A stretch of DNA of 64,000 bases from Membranipora membranacea (lineage: Eukaryota > Bryozoa > Gymnolaemata > Cheilostomatida > Membraniporidae): contig OU612066.1 of NCBI GenBank assembly GCA_914767715.1, positions 16,187,001 through 16,251,000 on the forward strand. The letters are read 5' to 3'. Shown here piece after piece: positions 10,181 to 20,827 of the stretch. The stretch's first letter is position 1, and each line of letters starts with the position of its first letter. The notes below the pieces were generated by a model that did not search any database, was not told the origin of the DNA, and was given only the letters and a program-made list of their open reading frames with translations. A program made the translations under genes and the position numbers.

Positions 10181-12354
10181 CATTTTGTCCAAGTTTCTGG
10201 TCGTCCTGATTATCATAGTTTTGATAACAAAGAGGCTTTATAGACCATTATTTTGTCGATGTTCTGGGATGCCTCAAACAGGATTCACAGGAGCATGTAA
10301 TCATACCTCAAACTAGCTAGATAGGCTGGCGCAACTGACCCTAGCCCTGCCATAATGTTGCCCCTGACCTTATAAGCTGCTAACGCTAAATCACTAATCC
10401 TAATGGCATAGAACGGTTTCACTGTCGTAAGGGTTTGCATCATATTGCCTGCTGTAATACATATCCCACACCTGCCACAGATCTTACAACGCCAGTGACG
10501 GTTTTTAGTGCCCATTAACAGCATTGCCGCTGAAATAAGCCTGGGGATCCTTATATGAGAGATCTTAATCACACTTGTGACAGAGGTTTTTCTGTAGTTA
10601 AACTTAGTTTGTTGACACAACTGGTGACTAACACACAAACATCAAAACTGAAAATATTTTTTTTTACAAAGCACAGATTGGACTTCAAATCTTCAAGAGA
10701 AATATACTGTATCATTTTGAATGAATGGTTATAACCAATCAATCAGTATTCAAAAGTGCCCGTTGAATCTACTGGGACATTAGCATATCTCTCTACACTA
10801 AAATTTTTTCCTATCATTTCTCATCACTTTCATCATGGTGCCTCGATTAAATTTCCATCAAGTCAGGAAGTCCTAGTCTTTTTGACCTAGCTACTTTTAC
10901 TCAGAAGCTTATCACTGTTGGCCAGGCCATTTTCCTGAATTAGGATGGTTTCCCTTCAGTCACCTGATTTTCTATGTTTTATGCGCAGTCATTTGCATCA
11001 CATATCAAAATCGTGTTTGGCCGAATGATTTAAAGGAGGCACAACTTGAAATAATTGAACCCAATCACCAAAAAACTGAGTGTGGGTGTGCTGGTTGGAT
11101 GATCAAATGCAACTCCTTGTTCAACTACTTAATTGTGGGTTTTGTGATGAAGAACCCCATGAGATTCTCTAACCAGTTTCATCTATATCTGTATATCTAC
11201 ATCTAAACTTCGCCATGAGGGCGACTTAACCCTACCTGATATTATATATTATATACACTCGGTCCAAAATTGCGCACACATAAAATTAAAAGGGAATTTT
11301 TCATAGGATGATTGATATCAAAGATTATAGTTGCGGGAGCCCCATTCATAATCATAATTAAATCTTGCATGAGCTGATCGCCCAATGGGGTTATGTTTTT
11401 CTGAGTAATCTCCCTTGATTATTTACACCATACTTTTGCAAAGTTTTATATAAGCCATAAAGGAAGTAGATGAGACCTTTTACTGTAAAAACTCCTTGGT
11501 TTCAGCTAACTACAATTGATCTACTTATTCGGTAATCCAAAGATTTTACCTATATGCTGAAATAAACAAGTATTCAAAAATCTGAATTTTTAATACAATT
11601 AAAATTAAATGACAATATGTTAAAATATAAAAACTGATCAATCACATTGAAATTCAGTGTAAGGAAGGGAGGTGTCTAAAAATAAACAGCTTAAATTCTT
11701 TGCAAACAATTTCTATAAATATATGAAGTGATTGTAGTAAATATGGCATTGTTTTGTATTACAATAACGCTGAAAATATATATGTTATTCTGAATTTCTT
11801 TTCTGCAATCGATATTTTCAGGTTGGATATATGTAATATTCGAAATTTAAAGCTGGAATATTTTTATTTCTCTTTATTTAAATGATATATTTATTATAGT
11901 ATATAATATAATAAATATTAAATTATATTCGCAATCAATTTTTGTCCGATAAAGCGAGTCAGCATAATTCGTCCATTTAATTCCGCTCATTTTGTTTCTA
12001 TCTTAATTTCCCTGGCTGCCAGACCAAAAAGTGTGATCTTGTATTGTTGGTTGCATCTCTGATAATGTAGTCTCGCACAGATTGTCGATTGAGTTTATGA
12101 TGGATGGCTAATTGGCGATGTCATCATAGGTGCAAATTAAAATGGTTGTCCTTTCCATGCCACATATGAGGTACACAGCCTGAGTATCGTTGTCCTATAA
12201 TGTGGCAAAACTCCCCCAACAATTCTTTTCAGTGGATACAGCCATATAATATAGTGCAACTAACATGTTATAACTGTGGTATATTCATATTCATACATTT
12301 TTTATTTAAATAAGGGGTTCTCCCCATGCTCCCTCCTTGCTCTTTTTACTCTGC

Positions 12355-12425
12355 CCTCCACCGGAATTTGAACTGGGGCTGAGATCAAACACTCCAACCG
12401 CTCAGCCGCACTGGGCGGCTGAAGC
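12355..12425 (-). repeat. tRNA(Ser/Leu)-like SINE head, unit 1
   Basis: On the minus strand GGCTGAGCGGTTGGAG resembles the D-arm/A-box of a long-variable-arm tRNA, and AGTTCAAATTCCGG the T-arm/B-box about 35 bp later. No complete cloverleaf is seen. Copies lie at about 30,565-30,640 and 53,461-53,540. Confidence 0.55.
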
Positions 12426-12559
12426 TTGCAAACCTCAGTGCGAAATAATCCAGGTGTTTAAATTTAATGATGTAGTGGGTGTAAGTAGTTATAAATAGGT
12501 ACCAAAACAAAACAAGTTAAACCACCATATTAAAAGAGATGACATGAAAATAAAATCTG

Positions 12560-12605
12560 TCTTCACCGGGATTTGAACCCGGTCGGGCCTCTCGCGCAAC
12601 AAGCA
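12560..12605 (-). repeat. tRNA T-arm-like remnant, unit 1
   Basis: On the minus strand the T-arm CCGGGTTCAAATCCCGG is perfect. It is preceded by a GC-rich anticodon-side segment ending in an AT-rich tail. A degraded second copy lies at about 13,068-13,110 in a segment found only in unit 1. It is likely a SINE or tRNA remnant rather than a working tRNA, as the 5' half is absent. Confidence 0.5.
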
Positions 12606-12621
12606 TGTTATAATTGTGGTA

Positions 12622-12915
12622 TTTTTATATATAATTGTATATTGTATATAATTGTATATTGTATATTGAATATAATTGTAAATATTTGTAAATAATTGTC
12701 TATAATATATAATTGTATATAATCTATAATTGTATATAAAATATAATTGAATATAATATATAATTGTATAGAAAATATAATTGTATCTAATATATAATTG
12801 TATAGAAAATATAATTGAATAGAATATATATTTTGTATTTAATATATAATTGTATATAATAGATAATTGTATATAATAGATTATTGTATATAATATATAA
12901 TTGTATATTGTACAA
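12622..12915. repeat. AT-rich microsatellite-like tract, unit 1
   Basis: About 290 bp of imperfect repeats built from tataattgtata-like words. The corresponding tracts are shorter in unit 2 (30,837-31,065) and unit 3 (53,737-53,962), showing length change after duplication. Apparent Tyr/Ile-rich open frames here are low-complexity artefacts. Confidence 0.85.
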
Positions 12916-13601
12916 AACAAGTCAAACCACCAAGAAGTAAAATAGACGAAATGTAAAATCAATAATTTTTTTAGTCAACCTTTTTTGTTATTTTTAATGG
13001 CACTTTTGAAAAACATTTTCTTGAAATTGATATAGATGCCAATAGGGTTTTGAAAAAAAATCCGTTTCCACCGGGATTCCAACTCAGGCCTCTCGCGCAA
13101 CAAGCATGTTATAATTGTGGTATTTATAAAAAATGTTAGGATATTCACATATAAGCTGTTCGTTCACACTAGCCACTCCACACTAGCCACTCGGCCACCC
13201 AAGCCACTGAAGCTAACTGATTTTCAGTGATTTATGTTGGAGATATATGGGTGAACTAAGCTGTATTTTTATTTGATTTCAAGCTTTTGTAGCACATATC
13301 AGACAAAAAATATAAATAGCACACCCTCAACTGGTTATACTAAACATATGCGGTAGAACACATGACTGTCATTCAGCCATTTCTTCTATTTTTTTCCAAA
13401 AATTATTTTGAAAAAGTGATATGAGGCACTGGTTATGGTTTTTCTATACACATGCGTTATCATAACCACAAAACTGAAGTTTTGTGGATAAAAAATCTGT
13501 ATCGCTTACCTGAGTCTTGATGGATGATCACCTTCTTCTGTCAGAAGGTCTCCGCAGTACGGTAATCTATGGTTTCTTTCCGTTAAGGTCCGTAACAACA
13601 T

Positions 13602-14936
13602 ATCCAGAGTGGCCCCTCAAGTCATGCTGCAATCCTAGCAAAGGCATCTGGAGTTACAAGCATGCATAATTTGCCCATGTTCAGTATCAACCACCATCAT
13701 GTCCAGGATCAAATTTGTACTAGGTTCTTACTCATACTAACTACGACCTACACACTGATTTTAATCATAAGTTTATATTATATTCTTGGCCAGTAATCAA
13801 TGCGGTAGGAGTGTTTCTCCACGGTACTGCTTTTCAATTAAAAAAAGCTGAATTAATTTTTGGTTTTCTTTAATTTAGTTATTATTTAAATTGGTTTTGC
13901 CAAACACCATAGAAAACATCAGATTAGTATTCAGTTAGTGATTCAATAATTTTCATAAATATAAAATAGCCCTCAAGAAGTAGTACACAATAATTCATCA
14001 CCTCGGCGATTACCATATTTACTGCTGAAATAAGACTGACTAGTCTGCTAGTGGTACAAAGGTAGATTCTGTGAAGCGCAAGATTCCAATGAATGAATTC
14101 AATGAGATAGATATTGGTTGAATATAACATCAGAATTAGATATATAATGAGAATACACAGAATGTGTAGGAACCTGGAATAGTATAATTAGTCATCACAC
14201 AGTATAGTTCTATTTGTAATTAACCAGTCATGCCGCTGCTGCGGCGTGACTGGTGGAAGGGAGCAACCGGAATACAGGCAATTGGATAAAACTTGACCTA
14301 CCCCACCCTGATCAAAAGTAGCCACTATTGGAAAGGAGACCATTGTACTGGCAGATGGGTTCCATTATCCCTCCGCCCGGGCGATGTCAGGGGATTATCG
14401 GTCAGCTGCTATCTCTAAGTGGCGCATCCCACCATCTTTTGATTGACACTTTGAAATCTATAGGTTGCACGTTATACATTCACTGCCTACACCCCTCCCC
14501 ATCTACATAGGCTTTAAAGTTCTAACAGTGCATTTACACCCCCCCCCCTAGCACAACACACATGGAGTTTCTTATTTACTCCAGGTTAAAACAAGTTTAG
14601 TTAGGCCCAGAAACCACATTGGTTTTTAGTATGTATATCATAAGATTAGGTGTGTGTCTAGGGACCTCCTTTCCTTTTATTAAGATTACATGAAAGATAG
14701 TCAATGATATGGTCCCTAGTTAGTCACTCAAATATTTATTTTAACAGTTGGGGAAGCACTCTTCCCCTTCATCTCCCCCTCCCTCCTAAACTATCAATCA
14801 AGGTGACCACATTGGCTTGTTTCAGCCTGTTTGAACCCCTGGTCCAAATGAAGTAGTAGTAAGGCTGGTTTTCAGTGAATGCAACACTGCAGTTATATAC
14901 CATACAGTTTATTGCAGCTTGTTTGTTTTTTATCAG
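13602..14936. other. Region upstream of first visible CFAP97-like exon, unit 1
   Basis: Searched by eye for the missing N-terminal CFAP97-like exon (expected to encode a Lys/Pro-rich stretch ending in a KLQ-like motif); none found. It contains a pyrimidine-rich intron-like run, a run of ten C near 14,539 and unit-specific indels. No gene supported. Confidence 0.4.
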
Positions 14937-17900
14937 ATCCAAGAAGAAAAACAGAACAAATATGATAAAGAGAATCAGATGCTGCTGAATAAAATCCGAG
15001 TGCTAGTGAAAGGACACGGAACATTAAATAACTGGAATCGGTGGGCAAGAAAAGAATAAGTGAAGAGAATTTCAAACCACGCTGTAGCAAATGCATTCAT
15101 ATAAGATATGATGCTACAGCAAAACAAACGAATGGGCTGGAATGGTTTTCATTTGTGAACTTTCAAATATGCTACCAGAACGTAGTTAAGCTTTCTTCTT
15201 CTCCTCCATAAAACACCCAACAGGATGAAAATATTCACTTTTATGTGACTTGGTCGGGAAATGTTGAATTCAAATCACAGTACGAAATATTAGTGAGCTA
15301 GTAGTTTATGAAACTCCTTCATAACAGCTATCATTGGGGAACTGCCAGATTTTTGGTGGTTCTGCCATTTTGCAAATTTAAATCACCCAGATAGCGACAC
15401 ATCGAATCCTTGGAAAGTTTTCATCCTGTTGAGTAGGGTATGTTTCATAGTGATTCATAAGATAGATATGCCTTAAAATTAACTGCTATTTTTCTAACAA
15501 ATATATTTGTCACTTTCAGAAATGACAACCATACGTAAGTTGCAACTGCAAGGCCATTGGTTCACTTCAGTCACAACATATTAGGGCACCTTGAACAACA
15601 TTCCCATAATGCAACTTTGCCCTTAGTTTCCTATGATAGAATGATATTATCCTATTCTGGCCTGCTCTCCTGGGAAAATCAGAAACTGTGAATTCCTGGA
15701 TATTCTCTCATATGCATCGAGTACATTTTAAAATTTGAAGAATGGATTTGATTTTGATTTGCACACACTCTTAAATTCATGCTATCCAGGGAGTTCTAAG
15801 CACCATGTTCGAAATAGTTGCAGTCCAGTCAGCTAAATTCAATCCATTATCATCGTCAATTAGTATTTCAAAACTTCAAAGATGTGCTGCAGAACATACT
15901 TATGAAAGCCTTACGGATTATATTTCAAAGAGGTCTACCGCGCAAGGATAACATCCCTCGGCACAAATTGTTAATGAAGCTTACCACTGCCCAAAACTGA
16001 GAGTTATGCTAAACAGTAAACACTATGATTTTTGTTAATTCCACTGATATCCATTTATGTAATCATTTTATTTTGTTCAATTGGGCATGGATGTCATAAT
16101 ATTGGATTAACGCTGTTGCACAATTATTCTTTGTTCTCCGCATGCTTAATTACAGCTCATTTATTTTCATAATCCACAACACAACAATTTGTTAAATTTG
16201 TCCTTGATTCAACTGTAATATATCAATGATATTGGAGAGTGGATTTGTAAAGTATGGGTATTTTGGTACCAATGATGTCCAATCCATATTCGGATTTGAA
16301 TATACATTTAGAGTGAATTGCAGATTACAGGGTTGCACGAGTCGATCATGTTTTTGCCATTACAATGGTGTCATTGTAATATTTTCTCACAGCATTTGAA
16401 AGAGAAGAATCCAAAAATATTACGAAGGATGTGAATCCAGTCCTATCTCTTGCAGGGACCCAAATATATGCTTTTATATAGCATGGCATATTGGGTGGGA
16501 AGAGGAGGGATTACAAATTCTCTGTACAAATTTGCCTGTATTGAAGGGATGGTCTTGCACAATATGGGAATCAACTCCAAATGCAAACAAAATGATCGAT
16601 CTTGATATACACTAAGCTATCTCTTACTTAGTCCGGTGATTATTCCTGCATTCAACATTTTGGCCATAATGCAGTTTCACCTTGGATTTACCAAGAATTT
16701 TTTCACGTTCATGCTATCATTGTCCTGATTCCACTGGGAATTCCACGAAATTGCATTGTGGGATTGATTAGCTAATTCCCCAAGCCAAACTGAGTTTACT
16801 GATAGATAATTAAAATGCCTGTACCTTTATTTTTAGTTTACATGCTGCAGCCAGATTTAAGCAACAACAAGAAATAGAGATGGCTAATCAGGCTACGCTA
16901 AAGAGACTCAAAAACACAAAGCCAGTCATACAGAGAAAGAAGCAGGTCAGTTTTTGACATGGAGAAATTAACTGATCAGCTTTTCTTCGTGTCTTGCTGT
17001 TTGGTATGACACAGAGGATTGGGCTGCTCCTAGAGAAGGACACAAAGTGCCCTAAATACTCATACTGAGAATGTGATACAACCTAGAGAACTAGAATGTG
17101 TGAGGTCAAGTAAGACCTCCTGAACTGGGTGTGCAGCAAGCTGCCAAAGCTGAAACTCACATTAATCAGCCATTGGCAGTGGCACTTTGATCTTAGCCAA
17201 TAGGACAAGACGCTCTCTTTCCAGTGTCTAACCAAGGAGTCTTTAACTCCTTGGTCTAACTAACTAGTGAATGTTGACTCCCAGGTGCCTGTTGAAATAC
17301 AGCCATATCTCCATTTCTTAAATTCATCAAAATCATGCGGGGGTAATAGGTAAATATAACACCGAGCCAATACGGTACTATGTGAAGTCGCTAATGTTAC
17401 TGTTCAAGATCATATTATTGTCATGACACTCTCACCTTCGTTTTTTAGGAAGAAGCTTTCAAGAAGCACAAAAAATTCAAAGAGATCATGGAATCTGGTA
17501 TTAAGGATTATAACAGTCCGCGAACAACAACAAATACAAAAATGACCACCATGGGAGATGACTCTGGGACGGTATGTTAGTCTTGGCATAGTCTAAGCCC
17601 CCCAGACTCTTGCCCTATGTCCTTGCCCCCCCACGGCAGTCTTGACCTATCTTATCATATTCTTATCTTATCATGTGCTGTGGGATGAGAGAACACAACT
17701 CCGAGTAGTGAATTGCGGGCTATCTAATTAGCGCCATCGACCCATTCTTTTTTGGGGATGGTGAGATGGCGCAATCAGTTAGCGCGCTTGCTATTCACTG
17801 CCAGGCGAGTAGTGCTGCAGGAGTTGTGGGTTCGAGTCCTACTGGGGGAGCTTTCATTGTTGATTGTTCCAGCCCCCAGCACCCTCGGGTGTATACCTCT

Positions 17901-19259
17901 CCTGTGTACTTGTCTACTGACTGACTCATGGAAAGACATGTGACAGCGTGGAAAGACATGCTGACAAGCTGGAAAGACAGCTAAACCTACTACAAGGGGT
18001 ACCAGCAATGGGCCATGTAAGGCCAATAACCCTAATACGTACGCTGTGTTTCATAGGGTGGCAATGGTGGATTGGAATTTGCTGCGGGATGAGAGAACAC
18101 AATTCCGAGTAGTGAATAGCGGGCTATCTAATTAGCGCCATCGACCCATTCTTTTTTGAGGATGGTGAGATGGCGCAATCAGTTAGCGTGCTTGCTATTC
18201 ACTGCCAGGCGATTAGTGCCGCAGGAGTTGTGGGTTCGAGTCCCACTGGGGGAGCTTTCATTGTTGATTGTTCCAGCCCCCAGCACCCTTGGGTGTATAC
18301 CTCTCCTTCATATCAGGAATATACTGCTTGATCATACATATGAATAAAGTCCCCTGTCTGTTGATTAGTTGCGTGATAATCTCGTTTGTTCCCCTTTTAA
18401 CATAATGCAATAACTATAGGTACCTCTGAACCAAACTGTGCTGTGGCTGTAGAAAAAAGCTAATCCATAAGTGACCTGTCCTAAACAAAAATTGAAGACA
18501 AATTATTTAAGGAATTGTCCTCTTTAACCTTGTGAGCAGATAACTTCACAATTTCAATTTCTGATGCACTAACACTACCACCTATACCCAAAAATGACAT
18601 ATGAATCCATAATCTGTGCATGATGGCCTAACTTCTCTGAACACACAGGATGGGAGTAGTACATATCGAAGTGATCATGGAAAAGAACACAACAAAAATA
18701 ATAATGTACAAAGAAAAGTAAAAGATGAACGGCCACTAATAAAAGAAGAAAGCCAAGAGAATGAAGAAACTTTGCCTTCACCGGTGAGGCAGCTCAAGAT
18801 CCATTAATTGCTATGATTGAAGGAGACTTTGAATATCTGTTCATACCTGTGTGAAACCCTGAACTAGATACAATTTCTAAGTATTTACAAGCACTACCTG
18901 TGCACACGCTTTCACTAAGAGCCAAGGTAGTGCAACTCCCTCAAACGCCTCTCAGGCTTGTCTTGTCTCATCCCCTTCTGTTTCAACCTGTGGTGTCTCC
19001 TTAGCTAAGAGCTGGCAGCAGAAAGAACATAGATATACATCTAGGAAGTGGCCGGTGTGCCAGAAACGACACCGGAAGAGATTTTCAGCATTTCATTTTA
19101 TAGTTTCAGAAATATTTCATTAATTTAATTAATTTACAATTACAGCCGGAGGAGAAGAGCGAGCCAAGCGAAACCAGTGAAATGAAAGGAAAGAAGCAGC
19201 CATCAGAGAACAGTAAAAAGAATCGCACAGCGGATGTACCAAAGCTACCAGCTATATAA
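14937..19259 (+). pseudogene. CFAP97/Hemingway-domain gene tail, unit 1 copy with broken splice donor
   Basis: Five exons: 14937-15055, 16837-16945, 17449-17571, 18649-18783 and 19146-19259 (TAA). Phases agree and give about 200 codons. Exons 1-2 match the Hemingway/CFAP97 domain: DKENQMLLNKI, LNNWN, then RFKQQQEIEMANQ and TLKRL plus a KPVI segment, in the order seen in CFAP97D-type proteins of cilia and flagella. Exons 3-5 are Lys/Glu-rich and low complexity, ending VPKLPAI. The donor after exon 1 reads AAAGA|ATAAGTG where units 2 and 3 have GTAAGTG; without splicing the frame hits TAA at once. No N-terminal exon or start codon was found upstream, so the annotated part is only the C-terminal portion. 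The gene converges on TRIM-B. Probably non-functional, or spliced differently. Confidence 0.65.
17677..18307 (+). mobile_element. Tandem pair of tRNA-derived SINE-like fold-back elements, unit 1 only
   Basis: Two 227-bp copies (17,677-17,903 and 18,081-18,307) of one sequence sit 404 bp apart. Each has a tRNA-like A-box (GGCGCAATCAGTTAGCG) and B-box (GGGTTCGAGTCC). Upstream of the tRNA-like head each copy also has a diverged inverted version of the same head (agtgaat.gc, tagcgccatc), so each can fold back. The spacer at 17,904-18,080 has three copies of a roughly 20-bp motif with ggaaagacat. They lie in the intron between CFAP97-like exons 3 and 4 and are missing from units 2 and 3. Confidence 0.75.
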
Positions 19260-20827
19260 AGATGTTTGCAGTGTGATTACGAGCTAAAGGCATTGATAGT
19301 AACCAGGGATTCAAAAATATCTTTGATCTTGGCACATTAGGCCTTATTGCAAGTCTCAAAAATCTAATTATATGGAATGATGACTCATTCGGATTCATGT
19401 TTTCCGCTTAGAGGTGACAACTTTGTAACAGTATTCTACTAAATGTTGTATTTTTATAGAAAAGTTTTTGATGCCTAGTTGTCTTTTAACTTGGTGCACA
19501 CAATTTGCTCAAAACTCAATTTATATCCTAGGTTTCATTATATATAATCATGTTTTGGGGTAAGAATAAGCCATTGCTTCGAGATTGGTTGATGACTGAG
19601 TATCATCAACTTTGTGGTGTTGGCTGATAAACAAATAGAACAAGTAAAATATCTGCTAGGCTTGATCCGGTTGTTCATGAGGGGAAAACAACTCCTTGGC
19701 TGGATGCAAAATTTTACATTTAGCTCACAATAAACATACTGCTTTAATATGCAGCTTGAAGCAGATGGATCTATCATCTAAGTAACTGGCCTGAAGCTGT
19801 CTCATTTGGCTCTAGTTATTTTTGTTATTTCCCAAAACTGAGGGAGAATAGACATATGTGTACTCATGTACAATACTATTTTGATAATAAAATACTCAAT
19901 AATAAATCTAGAAAAAATGATAACGATTTAGAGAAAAAAAAAATAACTGCAGGCTCACATCCCAATTATTCTGACTCTGCAATTTAACTTGTTCTATTGC
20001 AGTAAAAATTGCTTCGCTACCTTAATCAAGAGGGTAGACAGATCCACACACTTGTGCTCTATAGTTCCAAAAGACCCTGATTTTGAACCGTGGTTAGATA
20101 GGTTAACCTCGGCCAGCACCTTCCCCAAGACAAGACAATCTTTAGCTTTTGGGTTGGGTCTTAAAATATAATCTGATATATTGCAGCCAGACATGACTGT
20201 TGAGTTGTTGTGTGGATGAATGTTTAGCTTAGACATAATGTTATAAGTCTATATATTGGGATTCATATATACCCATTCAAATGCTGTTTGAATAGCGAGG
20301 GCTAGAATTCCTCTAAAAACTTATCCTAGAACAAAATAAAACAAAGCTTATAATTACCAACAAAATGTATGCCGAGTGGTCCCTGTTGTACAGCATCCTT
20401 CTTTGCAACCGGTAACTATAGGGAGAGGGGCCAGGACCAAGACTGGTCCCATGGTTGGGCTTGAGAGTGATTCTGTTTACAGGAAGGACAGTACTTTACT
20501 TGGTTGTTCAGATTATATGAACTACACATATTTGACTTACATAGATATCCCTTAGAAAATTAATATGGAAAACAAACTAAAAACCCAGGTGCGCTTGATT
20601 ATACATATGCACAGGTAACCAGCATGAACAAAAATAGTTTGTGATAATCAACCATTTGCCATTGCTGATTTTGCTCTTCAATATCTAAATATCTTTCATA
20701 GCTCAATACCTTACAATAGTTTCTACTAGGAGCTTATCCTGAATATCATAATGACAACAAGAGAGATGAATTAAAGTTATAATTATTATAATAATAGCAA
20801 GCCAAGTTGTTTCTTAGTGGTTAACAG
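19260..20827. other. Convergent intergenic region, CFAP97-like to TRIM-B
   Basis: Non-coding by inspection. It should hold both polyadenylation regions. AT-rich sequence is conserved in the matching places 41,939-43,466 and 60,340-61,679. No RNA gene or mobile element recognised. Confidence 0.5.

Larger units (their letters stand above)
10592..13509. other. AT-rich gene-poor stretch, unit 1
   Basis: The region holds AT-rich simple repeats and tRNA-like remnants. A plus-strand frame open over about 10,893-11,205 has no ATG near its start and no recognisable motif. Nothing else here supports a gene. The region is conserved in the other units only to the extent expected from duplication, with many small indels. 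Confidence 0.5.
10307..13601 (-). other. Weak candidate for an unidentified two-exon minus-strand gene fragment
   Basis: Exon 13510-13601 starts with ATG and ends CTCAG before GTAAGCG. Exon 10307-10591 follows an ACAG acceptor and ends TTTGAG before GTATGA. The phases agree, giving about 125 codons open throughout, with a Cys-rich patch (CKICGRCGIC). No family is recognised and no next exon was found to the left, where the LINE remnant lies. Unit 3 keeps both exons open. Unit 2 has a one-base insertion in the first and an in-frame 6-bp deletion in the second. Open frames of this size occur by chance, so the call is weak. Confidence 0.18.

Noticed and set aside
10893-11205. Roughly 105-codon plus-strand open frame with Trp and Cys residues
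   Set aside because: No ATG near its start, no recognisable motif, no convincing splice sites. This length is expected by chance in 64 kb of six-frame sequence, and conservation only reflects the duplication.
12489-12962. 157-codon minus-strand Tyr/Ile-rich frame
   Set aside because: Low-complexity translation of the AT-rich tract, not preserved in units 2 and 3.
12355-13110. Possible genuine tRNA genes
   Set aside because: A- and B-box-like parts are present but acceptor stems and full cloverleafs are not.
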